Positions 1-6,649 of a DNA stretch of 64,000 nucleotides are shown here, piece by piece. Numbering within the stretch: position 1 is the stretch's first letter; every line of letters begins with the position of its first letter. The translations under genes and the position numbers were made by a program. The notes under the pieces are model-generated. The model was not told where the DNA came from and ran no database searches. It saw only the letters and a list, made by a program, of their open reading frames with translations. Source of the stretch: an uncultured Bacteroidota bacterium (GTDB lineage Bacteria; Bacteroidota; Bacteroidia; Bacteroidales; WCHB1-69); the NCBI GenBank assembly GCA_902786595.1, contig CADADB010000014.1:1-64000 (forward strand), written 5' to 3'.

Positions 1-343
1 TCTTCTCCGTTCTTCAATTGTTAATTTTTCCATTGTTGATCCGTTTTTGATTTGGTGATTTTGGTGTTTAAAACGGTCAACCTATTTCAGGCATTGACAG
101 GATAACTCCCCTACCCTTCGCATTTTCGTGTTGCGACGCTCGGAAGCGTCCCCTCCTCCGCACCGCCTCGCCCCAACATCCAAAGTTGTCGTCCTAAGTC
201 TAAAGTCTATGTCTAAGTTTAAGTCTAAGTTTAAGTCTAAAGTCCCAAGTCTCAAGTCACAGTGGAATTTCGGTGCGGTCGCCGTGAACTGATCACTGTT
301 CACTGATCACCATTCACTAAAAAATCGTACCTTTGCCGCCGCA
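1..343. other. Intergenic region, no gene seen
   Basis: No convincing reading frame. It contains a short inverted repeat (GACGCT, loop CGGA, AGCGTC, near 127-142) of the REP-like kind seen elsewhere in the window, and at about 198-257 a degenerate tract of 6-bp units (AAGTCT/AAGTTT). An open frame on the minus strand is only a translation of this repeat. Confidence 0.6.
328..335 (+). promoter_or_regulatory. -7 box of the ABC permease gene
   Basis: TACCTTTG followed by CCGCCGC, 9 nt before the ATG at 344. It matches the Bacteroidota TAnnTTTG consensus and implies a very short leader. Confidence 0.7.
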
Positions 344-1444
344 ATGAAAAAGTGGTTCACACGCAAGAAGGAGGAGGAACGCGCCGTCTCGCTGTCGGCG
401 CTCACCTGGCAGCGTTTCAAGAAGGAACGCCAGGCCATCGTGTCGCTGGCCTACATCGGGCTGGTCATCATCGTCGCTGTCCTCGGCTATCTCATCACCC
501 CCGACTCTACCCCTTTCTGCAACCACCAACAACTCGAAATCGCCCTCCAGAAGCCCGGATTCACCGTGCAGCTTCTGGAACTCAAACCCGAGCAGGACGT
601 GCCCCACGTCAACTTCCTCAAGAAGATGCTGTTCGGGCAACCCGCTGAGTACAAGACCGTTCCCATAGAGTCTTTTCAGGATAACGGCGATTCCGTGACC
701 GTGAAACTGTTCCAACAGGAGTACTACGAGTCCTACGCCAAGGCCGACCTTTCCCCGCGCATGGTCAAGAAGCAGCGGTTCCTGCTCGGCACCGACCGCT
801 ATGGCCGCGACGTCCTCAGCCAGCTGATGATCGGCGCGCGCGTGAGTCTCTCCGTGGGCTTCCTCTCCATCTTCATCGCCCTGTTCATCGGCACTTTGGT
901 GGGTGCCACCGCCGGCTACTACCGCGGCAAGGTCGATGACGTGCTCACCTTCCTCATCAACGTGGTGTGGTCCATCCCTACCCTGCTGCTCGTCATCGCC
1001 ATCAGCTTCGCCCTCGGCAAAGGGTTCTGGAAAATCTTCATCGCCATCGGTCTGACCATGTGGGTGGATATCGCCCGTGTGGTGCGCGGACAGTTCCTAA
1101 GTCTGCGCGAACAGGACTTCGTGGAGTCCGCCAGAGCATTGGGATACAGCAACTTCCGGATTATCGTCAAACACATTCTGCCCAACATCACGGGCACGCT
1201 CATCGTGATTGCGGCCTCCAACTTCTCATCGGCCATCCTGATGGAGGCGGGTCTGAGCTTCCTCGGTCTGGGTGTGCAGCCCCCCACCCCCTCCTGGGGC
1301 ATGATGATGAAAGAGAACTACGCATGCATCGTGCTGAACAACGCCTATCTGGCCATCATCCCCGGCGTGGCCATCATGCTGCTGGTGCTGTCGTTCATGC
1401 TGATAGGAAATGCGTTGAGGGACGCGATGGACGTGCGGAGTTAA
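344..1444 (+). CDS. Oligopeptide/dipeptide ABC transporter permease (DppC/OppC type)
   Basis: Inner-membrane permease subunit of a peptide-type ABC importer. After a basic N-terminus there is one membrane helix (about residues 31-51), then a roughly 90-residue extracytoplasmic stretch longer than in typical 300-residue DppC proteins. The DppC hallmark LGTDRYGRDVLSQ follows, then the five-helix BPD transport domain with the EAA loop (ESARALGYSNFRIIVKHILPN). The end (SFLGLGVQPPTPSWGMM, then IGNALRDAMD) is typical of DppC/OppC. It has its own promoter. No DppB partner, binding protein or ATPase is in the window, so substrate and partners are unknown; an upstream neighbour outside the window may supply them. 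Confidence 0.9.
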   Translation: MKKWFTRKKEEERAVSLSALTWQRFKKERQAIVSLAYIGLVIIVAVLGYLITPDSTPFCNHQQLEIALQKPGFTVQLLELKPEQDVPHVNFLKKMLFGQPAEYKTVPIESFQDNGDSVTVKLFQQEYYESYAKADLSPRMVKKQRFLLGTDRYGRDVLSQLMIGARVSLSVGFLSIFIALFIGTLVGATAGYYRGKVDDVLTFLINVVWSIPTLLLVIAISFALGKGFWKIFIAIGLTMWVDIARVVRGQFLSLREQDFVESARALGYSNFRIIVKHILPNITGTLIVIAASNFSSAILMEAGLSFLGLGVQPPTPSWGMMMKENYACIVLNNAYLAIIPGVAIMLLVLSFMLIGNALRDAMDVRS

Positions 1445-1473
1445 TGCTGAATGCTGAATGTTGAATGCTGAAT
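1445..1473. repeat. Degenerate 7-bp tract (TGAATGC) directly after a stop codon
   Basis: Four near-identical TGAATGC/TGAATGT units begin at the permease stop codon. This is one of many locus-specific short tracts in the intergenic gaps of this window. Confidence 0.6.
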
Positions 1474-1522
1474 ATTTTTAAAAGAAATTTAATTTTCTTA
1501 TATGTGGTTTTTAGAAAATTAT

Positions 1523-1530
1523 TATTTTTG
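1523..1530 (+). promoter_or_regulatory. -7 box of the DUF2442 gene
   Basis: TATTTTTG followed by CGGCG, 33 nt before the ATG at 1563. Confidence 0.65.
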
Positions 1531-1562
1531 CGGCGTAATCTAAAAACAAAAGATCGTTTGAC

Positions 1563-1955
1563 ATGTTTATAAAAATAATTGAAGCACAATATATTGACGC
1601 ATACAAAATATGGGTGTGTTTTAATAATGGGGATTGTCGGATTTTTGATTTTGCGACCATCATTGATAAATATCCCGTTTTTGAACCTTTAAAAGATATT
1701 GAATTGCTGAAAAATTTCCGCTTGGCGGACACACTTGAATGGATGGACGGGAAAATTGATATTGCTTCGGAATATCTATATGAACATGGTATTGTTGCGT
1801 ACCCTAACAAGGAAGTCGTACTTGGATGTGTAGCAGAAGACAAAAATACGTTCGTTCAAGACCCAGAAATCATGGAAATTGCCCATAGCTATGCCGAGGT
1901 CAAACAAGGAAAGGCAAAGACGAACTCTATCTCAAAACTGCTTAGCGAACTATGA
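1563..1955 (+). CDS. DUF2442-domain protein, antitoxin-like first gene of a toxin-antitoxin operon
   Basis: The N-terminal 80 residues match the DUF2442 pattern: an IIEAQYIDAYKIWVCFNNGD strand region, an FEPLKDIELLKNFRLAD segment and the DTLEWMDGKIDIASEYLYEHG ending. The C-terminal tail (EVKQGKAKTNSISKLLSEL) resembles the toxin-binding tails of type II antitoxins. Its stop overlaps the start of the next frame as ATGA, the usual arrangement of antitoxin and toxin. That next frame is a broken RelE-like toxin, so this may be an orphaned antitoxin. The DUF2442 call is firm; the antitoxin role is inferred from the overlap and the toxin remnant. Codon use is AT-richer than in the flanking genes, consistent with acquisition. 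Confidence 0.75.
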   Translation: MFIKIIEAQYIDAYKIWVCFNNGDCRIFDFATIIDKYPVFEPLKDIELLKNFRLADTLEWMDGKIDIASEYLYEHGIVAYPNKEVVLGCVAEDKNTFVQDPEIMEIAHSYAEVKQGKAKTNSISKLLSEL

Positions 1956-2109
1956 GTTATCAAATAACTACCATACCTAATTGATTTATTTCATCATTTT
2001 TGCACAAAAGACGGATCGCGACGAGATCGTGTTTCTTTCAATATACGACAAAAGTGAGCATGAAACCATTACAGACAAACAAATAAGAGATGCATTGAAG
2101 TCTGTATAG
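1952..2109 (+). pseudogene. RelE/ParE-type toxin remnant with internal deletion
   Basis: The frame opens with ATG (overlapping the upstream stop) and encodes MSYQITTIPN, a typical RelE-family N-terminus, then stops at TGA. Starting three bases further on in another frame, 1984-2109 encodes a RelE-like C-terminus: FAQKTDRDEIVFLSIYDKSE followed by HETITDKQIRDALKSV and a stop. The family C-terminus has the same LLxIYxKxEQExxxxKE pattern. About 50 middle residues, with most of the catalytic surface, are missing. The two ends match the family, and an internal deletion plus frame change is the simplest explanation. It is unlikely to make active toxin. Confidence 0.7.
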
Positions 2110-2110
2110 G

Positions 2111-2374
2111 TCATAGAAGTCTTTTCAACCATCTCTCCAACTCTCCTACCCGCGCGCGGTACTTCGCAATTTGCCCTTCGATGAAGTCGTCGCTGAATTT
2201 GCGGTCGCAGAAGCCGTTGCCCCGCGCCACGTACTCGTCGTCTTCCAACGAACCGTACAGGTCCAGATAGTTGTCCAAATACTCCTGGTTTTCGCGCAAC
2301 AGGCGCTTCAAGTCCTCAACATCGGCCTCGAACGCCTCGCCGGTGGAATAGCGGTATGTTTTCTTTTTCTGCAT
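2111..2374 (-). CDS. Hypothetical protein, 87 residues, charged and helical
   Basis: I do not recognise this family. The chosen start at 2374 gives MQKKKTYRYSTGEAFEADVE. The frame is open back to a TTG at 2431, but that stretch is made of a 25-bp repeat (2408-2432) also found between genes at 6554-6578, so it is probably not coding. The protein is rich in acidic and basic residues, with predicted helices at both ends (VEDLKRLLRENQEYLDNYLD and IAKYRARVGELERWLKRLL) and no signal peptide or membrane segment. It lies downstream of, and in the same direction as, the membrane protein gene at 2479-3276 with about 100 nt between them. Confidence 0.5.
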   Translation of the reverse strand: MQKKKTYRYSTGEAFEADVEDLKRLLRENQEYLDNYLDLYGSLEDDEYVARGNGFCDRKFSDDFIEGQIAKYRARVGELERWLKRLL

Positions 2375-2407
2375 ATTCGGTTTTAAGACTATTCTTGTTT
2401 TTTTGAC

Positions 2408-2432
2408 GACAACTGGGACAACTTTGGACAAC
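2408..2432. repeat. 25-bp interspersed repeat, copy 1
   Basis: GACAACTGGGACAACTTTGG plus ACAAC, itself three imperfect copies of a GGGACAACTT unit. Copy 2 at 6554-6578 differs at one base. Confidence 0.7.
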
Positions 2433-2478
2433 TTTTATTTCGACATGTAGTTGTTATGGTTGTAGATGTTGTCGTCTA

Positions 2479-3276
2479 TTATTCACTTTGCTTGCCACCG
2501 CTTTTCCCCTCTTCAATCGCGGACTCGAGACGGGCGTCGTTTTCAAACAGTTCTTTCACGAATTTGTCTTTTTTATTGTCGGCGGAGGCGTTGGAAACAC
2601 TCTGGCGCTGTTTTTGGAGTTCGAAGGCGGCAAACTCCTCGTCGCTCACCCCCATCAGCTCCTTGCACTGCTGAAAATCCTCCTTCAGACTCTCCCCAAC
2701 AAGGCCGCTCATAAAAATGTAAGTGCTATACGGGAACTCCAGTGCTGTTTGCAGATTCCAACAATGGGACTTCTGCAGAAATTCGTTCCTGCACGAATCG
2801 ATTATCATAGATTCGTAGGAGTCCCGATCATGATAAAATGTGGAAATCATCTCCACAAATCGCACATTGTCGAGGGTGTTTAGCGTTTCGAAATTGGACG
2901 AGAAGATTTGTGCCGTGGTATTGTCGAAGTGCTCATTCGGCATACAATGGTTGAAAAAGAATCTCTTTTGCTCGAAAAGCGATGTGTCGCGTGCCACTTC
3001 GATTTGCAGTTCAAGTCCTTTTCGAAGCATGGAATCGACATGTTCAACGAGTTCGATGGAACGGTTCATATCGTAGAGCACGTACATCACCATCTGCCGT
3101 TTGCTCTTCTCCTTCTGTTTTCTATCGATGAGCGCCGCTGTGCCGAAGGTGAGCACAATGGAAAACGTGGTGGCGATGAAGGTCATCAGCAGATCCTTCA
3201 GCCACGGCCACCGCACATAGTTCGAAATTTTGGTAGTGTTCGAAGTCAATTTGTTGTTTTTCGATCCAAATAGCAT
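2479..3276 (-). CDS. Hypothetical single-pass membrane protein
   Basis: Start set at 3276 because the longer frame runs through the -7 box at 3296-3303. A basic N-terminal segment is followed by one hydrophobic helix (about residues 29-50, LLMTFIATTFSIVLTFGTAA), a basic cluster (DRKQKEKSKRQ), a long hydrophilic domain rich in helix-forming residues and a low-complexity C-terminal tail. The family is not recognised. The layout (one membrane anchor, large soluble domain on the other side) could suit a membrane-tethered regulator or scaffold, but there is no motif to support a function. It is transcribed towards the small gene at 2111-2374. Confidence 0.6.
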   Translation of the reverse strand: MLFGSKNNKLTSNTTKISNYVRWPWLKDLLMTFIATTFSIVLTFGTAALIDRKQKEKSKRQMVMYVLYDMNRSIELVEHVDSMLRKGLELQIEVARDTSLFEQKRFFFNHCMPNEHFDNTTAQIFSSNFETLNTLDNVRFVEMISTFYHDRDSYESMIIDSCRNEFLQKSHCWNLQTALEFPYSTYIFMSGLVGESLKEDFQQCKELMGVSDEEFAAFELQKQRQSVSNASADNKKDKFVKELFENDARLESAIEEGKSGGKQSE

Positions 3277-3295
3277 AATCACAAAATTTAAGCGG

Positions 3296-3303
3296 CAAAA
3301 ATA
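3296..3303 (-). promoter_or_regulatory. -7 box of the membrane protein gene
   Basis: TATTTTTG followed by CCGCTTAA on the minus strand, about 20 nt before the ATG at 3276. Confidence 0.65.
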
Positions 3304-3308
3304 CAATT

Positions 3309-4838
3309 TTATTGTTTCACAAATTTACGTGTCTCGCCGTTCAAATGAACAAGATATACGCCCCGCGGCAGGTCGCTGATTATAACCCTGTTCACCTCGT
3401 TGTTGAGCTTGACGGTTTTCACTGTTCTGCCGTTCATGTCGAGGATTTCCGCTGGTGCGTCTGCCTGTTGGACAAAAATGTCAATGAAGTCGGTGGCGGG
3501 GTTGGGACATACCCGGAGCGACGGCTCGGGCAGCTGATACTGAGGCACTGCCGTGACCAGACTGTCGGAATGCGCTGCAATCACGGATTCGATCGTTCGG
3601 TTGCAGACGGCGCAGAAGGGAAAATAGTTGCGCATCATGCAGTCGGGCTGCGGCCGGTACATGCCGCTTGCCAAATAGCCGGCCCCTTCGTAAGCCCCTA
3701 CAGCGGGGGCATACAGATTGTTGTACGGTGTAGGAATTGGTGTGCCGGGTGCTACCAGGTCGGCCCATTTCGAGTCAAAATCCACCAACGTGGTCAAATT
3801 GGCCTCCCAAGGTTCCACATTCAGGTTGTAAAGCTCTCCCAAAGGATTGCTTACTTCCACATATTCGTCGCCCAACCCCGCGAAAGCATGGCCGAACTCA
3901 TGCACAATGACGCTGGAGGACGACATATTGCCCGCCGTACTCATTGAATAAAAGTTGTAGAATCCACCACCGCCATAATGGCTGCTGTTCACCAGAATGT
4001 AAATCTGGTCGTACGGCGCGTTTGCCGCCACATCCTTGACCGAAAAATAGTCGCGGGTGGTGCAGTAACGGTCGATATAAAAAGTGTAGAAGTGCGAATT
4101 GAGGATGGTGCGCACCCATGTCTGCAACGCGGGAATGTCAATGCCACTCTCCTCGGAAGGGGCAAGCACAGCCCTGAAATTGAAATCGTTGATATGGCTG
4201 GCGAACGGTTCATGTTGGGAAAAGGCATTCACCAAACTCTGACAATCTTGCTGAAACTGAGCCATTTCAGCGGCGGTATATCCTTCGGGCAGAATCACAA
4301 CATCCACCTTGCTATCCGGCGTGCCATTAACCAGCACATCCTGAACGGGAAAGATGTAGCGCTGTTCGGTGGTGTTGAACATCTCGCCTGGTTCGTACAT
4401 CTTGGAGAAAACCTCCTCAAACTCGCCATTGAAGTTCCTGATTTCAAGAATGATATATGCAGGATTCAACGGCAGCGGAACACTCACGGACTCCTCATAG
4501 CAGCGTTCCATAATGGTGGCCTCATTGGTGGTCTGCCATTCGCGGAACAGGGTGTTGTAGCCTCTTGAATAGATAAGCGTATTACTTTGGGCATCAATCA
4601 CTTTCACACGATTCGTCCCGAAGTTGAAAGGATCGATCAGGTTGACCTTGGAGCCCCCGAAATGCGGCTCGAGGATAAAACGCTCGAACACATAGTGAGA
4701 ACTGTCGGCGTCGCCGCACTGATAGACATCCATGCGCAAAGACCCTTCGTTATGGAAATACTGCGCAAAGTTGACATTCTGCGCCCTCGAAAGCATCGAA
4801 AACGCGAGCGTGAGCAGGATAAATATGGACTTTTTCAT
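3309..4838 (-). CDS. M64-family (IgA peptidase-like) metallopeptidase with T9SS sorting domain
   Basis: Secreted zinc peptidase. The start at 4838 gives a clear signal peptide (MKKSIFILLTLAFSMLSRAQ). The N-terminal beta domain (about residues 20-150) is of the M64 N-terminal type. The catalytic domain carries HEFGH (H313, E314, H317) followed by AFAGLGDEYVE, the M64 pattern HExxHxxxGLxDEY. Downstream cysteines in DCMMRNYFPFCAVC are also usual for the family. The last 75 residues (LRVCPNPATDFIDI to GETRKFVKQ) form a type A T9SS C-terminal sorting domain, so the product should cross the outer membrane by T9SS and be attached or released. IgA cleavage is known only for the founding member; the substrate here is not predictable. 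Confidence 0.93.
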   Translation of the reverse strand: MKKSIFILLTLAFSMLSRAQNVNFAQYFHNEGSLRMDVYQCGDADSSHYVFERFILEPHFGGSKVNLIDPFNFGTNRVKVIDAQSNTLIYSRGYNTLFREWQTTNEATIMERCYEESVSVPLPLNPAYIILEIRNFNGEFEEVFSKMYEPGEMFNTTEQRYIFPVQDVLVNGTPDSKVDVVILPEGYTAAEMAQFQQDCQSLVNAFSQHEPFASHINDFNFRAVLAPSEESGIDIPALQTWVRTILNSHFYTFYIDRYCTTRDYFSVKDVAANAPYDQIYILVNSSHYGGGGFYNFYSMSTAGNMSSSSVIVHEFGHAFAGLGDEYVEVSNPLGELYNLNVEPWEANLTTLVDFDSKWADLVAPGTPIPTPYNNLYAPAVGAYEGAGYLASGMYRPQPDCMMRNYFPFCAVCNRTIESVIAAHSDSLVTAVPQYQLPEPSLRVCPNPATDFIDIFVQQADAPAEILDMNGRTVKTVKLNNEVNRVIISDLPRGVYLVHLNGETRKFVKQ

Positions 4839-4855
4839 CTCAAATAAATTTGTCG

Positions 4856-4863
4856 CAAAAATA
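4856..4863 (-). promoter_or_regulatory. -7 box of the M64 peptidase gene
   Basis: TATTTTTG followed by CGACAAAT on the minus strand, 18 nt before the ATG at 4838. Confidence 0.65.
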
Positions 4864-4910
4864 CACTTATTTCCGTATAGTTTCAAGTTTCAGGTTGCGT
4901 GTTTTCCACT

Positions 4911-4952
4911 ATTGCCTATTGCCTATTGCCTTTTGCCTATTGTCTTTTGCCT
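4911..4952. repeat. Degenerate TTGCCTA tract
   Basis: Four to five imperfect 7-bp TTGCCTA/TTTGCCTA units between the divergent M64 and DUF4301 promoters. Single related copies occur at 9141-9149 and 22740-22752. Confidence 0.6.
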
Positions 4953-4961
4953 AAAAAATCG

Positions 4962-4969
4962 TATCTTTG
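4962..4969 (+). promoter_or_regulatory. -7 box of the DUF4301 gene
   Basis: TATCTTTG followed by CCGCG, 24 nt before the ATG at 4993. It is divergent from the M64 peptidase promoter. Confidence 0.7.
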
Positions 4970-4992
4970 CCGCGAACAAAAACCTCACGATT

Positions 4993-6489
4993 ATGCAATT
5001 GGAATTCACATTTGAAGATAAAGAATTTATGGCACAGCGCGGGAGCGAACCCGCACAGGTGGAGCAGCAGTTCGCCAACTTCGAGAAGGGCTTCCCCTTC
5101 GCCGACATCGACCGTCCTGCGACTGTGGATGACGGCATCCTGCGCCTCGACGAGGACCATGTGGCCGAATTAGAGGCCGAATACCCCTACGCCATCGAGG
5201 GCAAGAAAATCGAGAAGTTCGTGCCCGCGTCCGGCGCTGCCTCCCGCATGTTCAAGGACCTCTACGCCCTGCTGAACGAGAACTTGGACGACAAACAGCA
5301 AGAGCTGGCGAAGACCTTCCTCGCCACCCTGCCCCGCTACCCGTTTTACGAGGCGCTCAAGAAGGTGATGGCCGGCAAACAGATCGACCTTGATGCCGAA
5401 ATCCAAAAGGGCAACTTCCGTCTCATCATCCAACATCTTCTTGAAAAAGAAGGTCTTAACTACGGCAACCTGCCCAAAGGTCTGCTGCTCTTCCACCGCT
5501 ACGACAACGAAATCCGCACTGCCATCGAGGAGCATTTCGTGGAGGCCGCGCTCTACGCCACCTCCGGCATCGACGCCTACCTGCACTTCACCGTCTCCGA
5601 GCACCATCTGGAGCTCTTCAAGGCGAAAGTGGCCGAAATCCAGCCCGTCTATGAGGAGCGTTTCGGGGTGAAATACCACGTCACCTTCTCCATGCAGGCC
5701 GCTTCCACCGACACGCTGGCGGCCACGGAGGACAACCAGCCCTTCCGCGACGAGAACGGCAAGCTGCTCTTCCGTCCCGGCGGTCACGGCGCGCTCATCT
5801 ACAATGTCAACAACCGCGATGCCGACATCCTCTTCGTGAAGAACATCGACAACGTCACCAAAGACCAGAACATCGCCCCCACCGTTATTTACAAGAAAGT
5901 GTTGGCGGCGTATCTGTCGCAGCTGCAAAGCATTCAGTTCCAATATCTTAAAATCTTAGAAGCCGGCGAGGTGGATCCGATGACGCTGTGCGAGATTATG
6001 GACTTCGCTGAGAGCAAGCTGATGATTTCCCTCGATGAACAACCCACGGCCGAGGAGCTCTACGAGCTGATGAACCGTCCGGTGCGCCTCTGCGGCATGG
6101 TGAAGAACGAGGGCGAGCCAGGCGGCGGTCCCTTCTGGGTGCGCGACGCCGAGGGCAACTGCTCGCTGCAGATCGTGGAGTCGTCGCAGATCGACAAGAA
6201 CGACCCCGAAAAGCTGGCCATCATGGCGAAGGCCACCCACTTCAACCCCGTCGATATGGTCTGCGCCATCAAGAACTACAAGGGCGAGAAATTCGACCTG
6301 CTGCAGTATGTTGATCCGAACACAGGTTTCATCTCCTCGAAGTCTTACAACGGCAAGACCCTGAAGGCCATGGAGTTGCCCGGATTGTGGAACGGCGCAA
6401 TGGCCAACTGGATCACCGTGTTCGTGGAGGTGCCGCTGGCCACGTTCAACCCGGTGAAGACGGTGTTCGATCTGCTGAAACGAAACTGA
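4993..6489 (+). CDS. DUF4301 family protein, possible UDP-sugar pyrophosphorylase relative
   Basis: The start at 4993 follows the -7 box; the frame is open further upstream but there overlaps the divergent gene. The protein is a full-length DUF4301 member (498 residues), a Bacteroidota family with no assigned function. Motifs in order resemble the UDPGP nucleotidyltransferase family: FVPASGAASRMFKDL near residue 75 where these enzymes have a glycine-rich GGxGTR loop; FRPGGHGALIYN near 257 like their PPGHGDLY; and FVKNIDNV about 20 residues later like their FVSNxDNL. A C-terminal LQIVESSQID segment sits where UDPGP enzymes have LLEIAQV. The DUF4301 assignment is firm; a sugar-nucleotidyl transferase role is my inference. 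It is followed by a polysaccharide flippase. Confidence 0.85.
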   Translation: MQLEFTFEDKEFMAQRGSEPAQVEQQFANFEKGFPFADIDRPATVDDGILRLDEDHVAELEAEYPYAIEGKKIEKFVPASGAASRMFKDLYALLNENLDDKQQELAKTFLATLPRYPFYEALKKVMAGKQIDLDAEIQKGNFRLIIQHLLEKEGLNYGNLPKGLLLFHRYDNEIRTAIEEHFVEAALYATSGIDAYLHFTVSEHHLELFKAKVAEIQPVYEERFGVKYHVTFSMQAASTDTLAATEDNQPFRDENGKLLFRPGGHGALIYNVNNRDADILFVKNIDNVTKDQNIAPTVIYKKVLAAYLSQLQSIQFQYLKILEAGEVDPMTLCEIMDFAESKLMISLDEQPTAEELYELMNRPVRLCGMVKNEGEPGGGPFWVRDAEGNCSLQIVESSQIDKNDPEKLAIMAKATHFNPVDMVCAIKNYKGEKFDLLQYVDPNTGFISSKSYNGKTLKAMELPGLWNGAMANWITVFVEVPLATFNPVKTVFDLLKRN

Positions 6490-6527
6490 GCAATTAAGAA
6501 TTAAAAATTCAGAATTAAGAATTATAA
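6490..6527. repeat. Degenerate AATTAAG tract after a stop codon
   Basis: Imperfect 7-bp AGAATTA units start 4 nt after the DUF4301 stop codon. The same unit recurs at 8147-8176, directly after the flippase stop. Confidence 0.6.
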
Positions 6528-6553
6528 GTTGTCAGGGTTGTCGTGAATTGGAA

Positions 6554-6578
6554 GACAACTGGGACAACTTGGGACAAC
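6554..6578. repeat. 25-bp interspersed repeat, copy 2
   Basis: GACAACTGGGACAACTTGGG plus ACAAC, 24 of 25 bases identical to copy 1 at 2408-2432. A further diverged unit precedes it at 6527-6545. Confidence 0.7.
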
Positions 6579-6622
6579 AATGCACCGTTGGAATTCTACC
6601 ACATCGGCACCGCAACAGCTTC

Positions 6623-6643
6623 TATAACCCATAACCTATAACC
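6623..6643. repeat. CCCATAA-type tract directly before a start codon
   Basis: Three 7-bp units (ATAACCC/ATAACCT) end 6 nt before the flippase ATG. The same unit in the same position precedes glyS (16989-17020, minus strand) and tadA (33461-33482). Confidence 0.65.
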
Positions 6644-6649
6644 ATTCCC

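Noticed and set aside
82..303. 73-residue minus-strand frame at the window start
   Set aside because: Its Leu/Asp repeats are the translation of the AAGTCT/AAGTTT tract.
3309..4838. Naming the M64 protein an IgA protease
   Set aside because: The family name comes from one clostridial enzyme; the catalytic motif does not define IgA as substrate.
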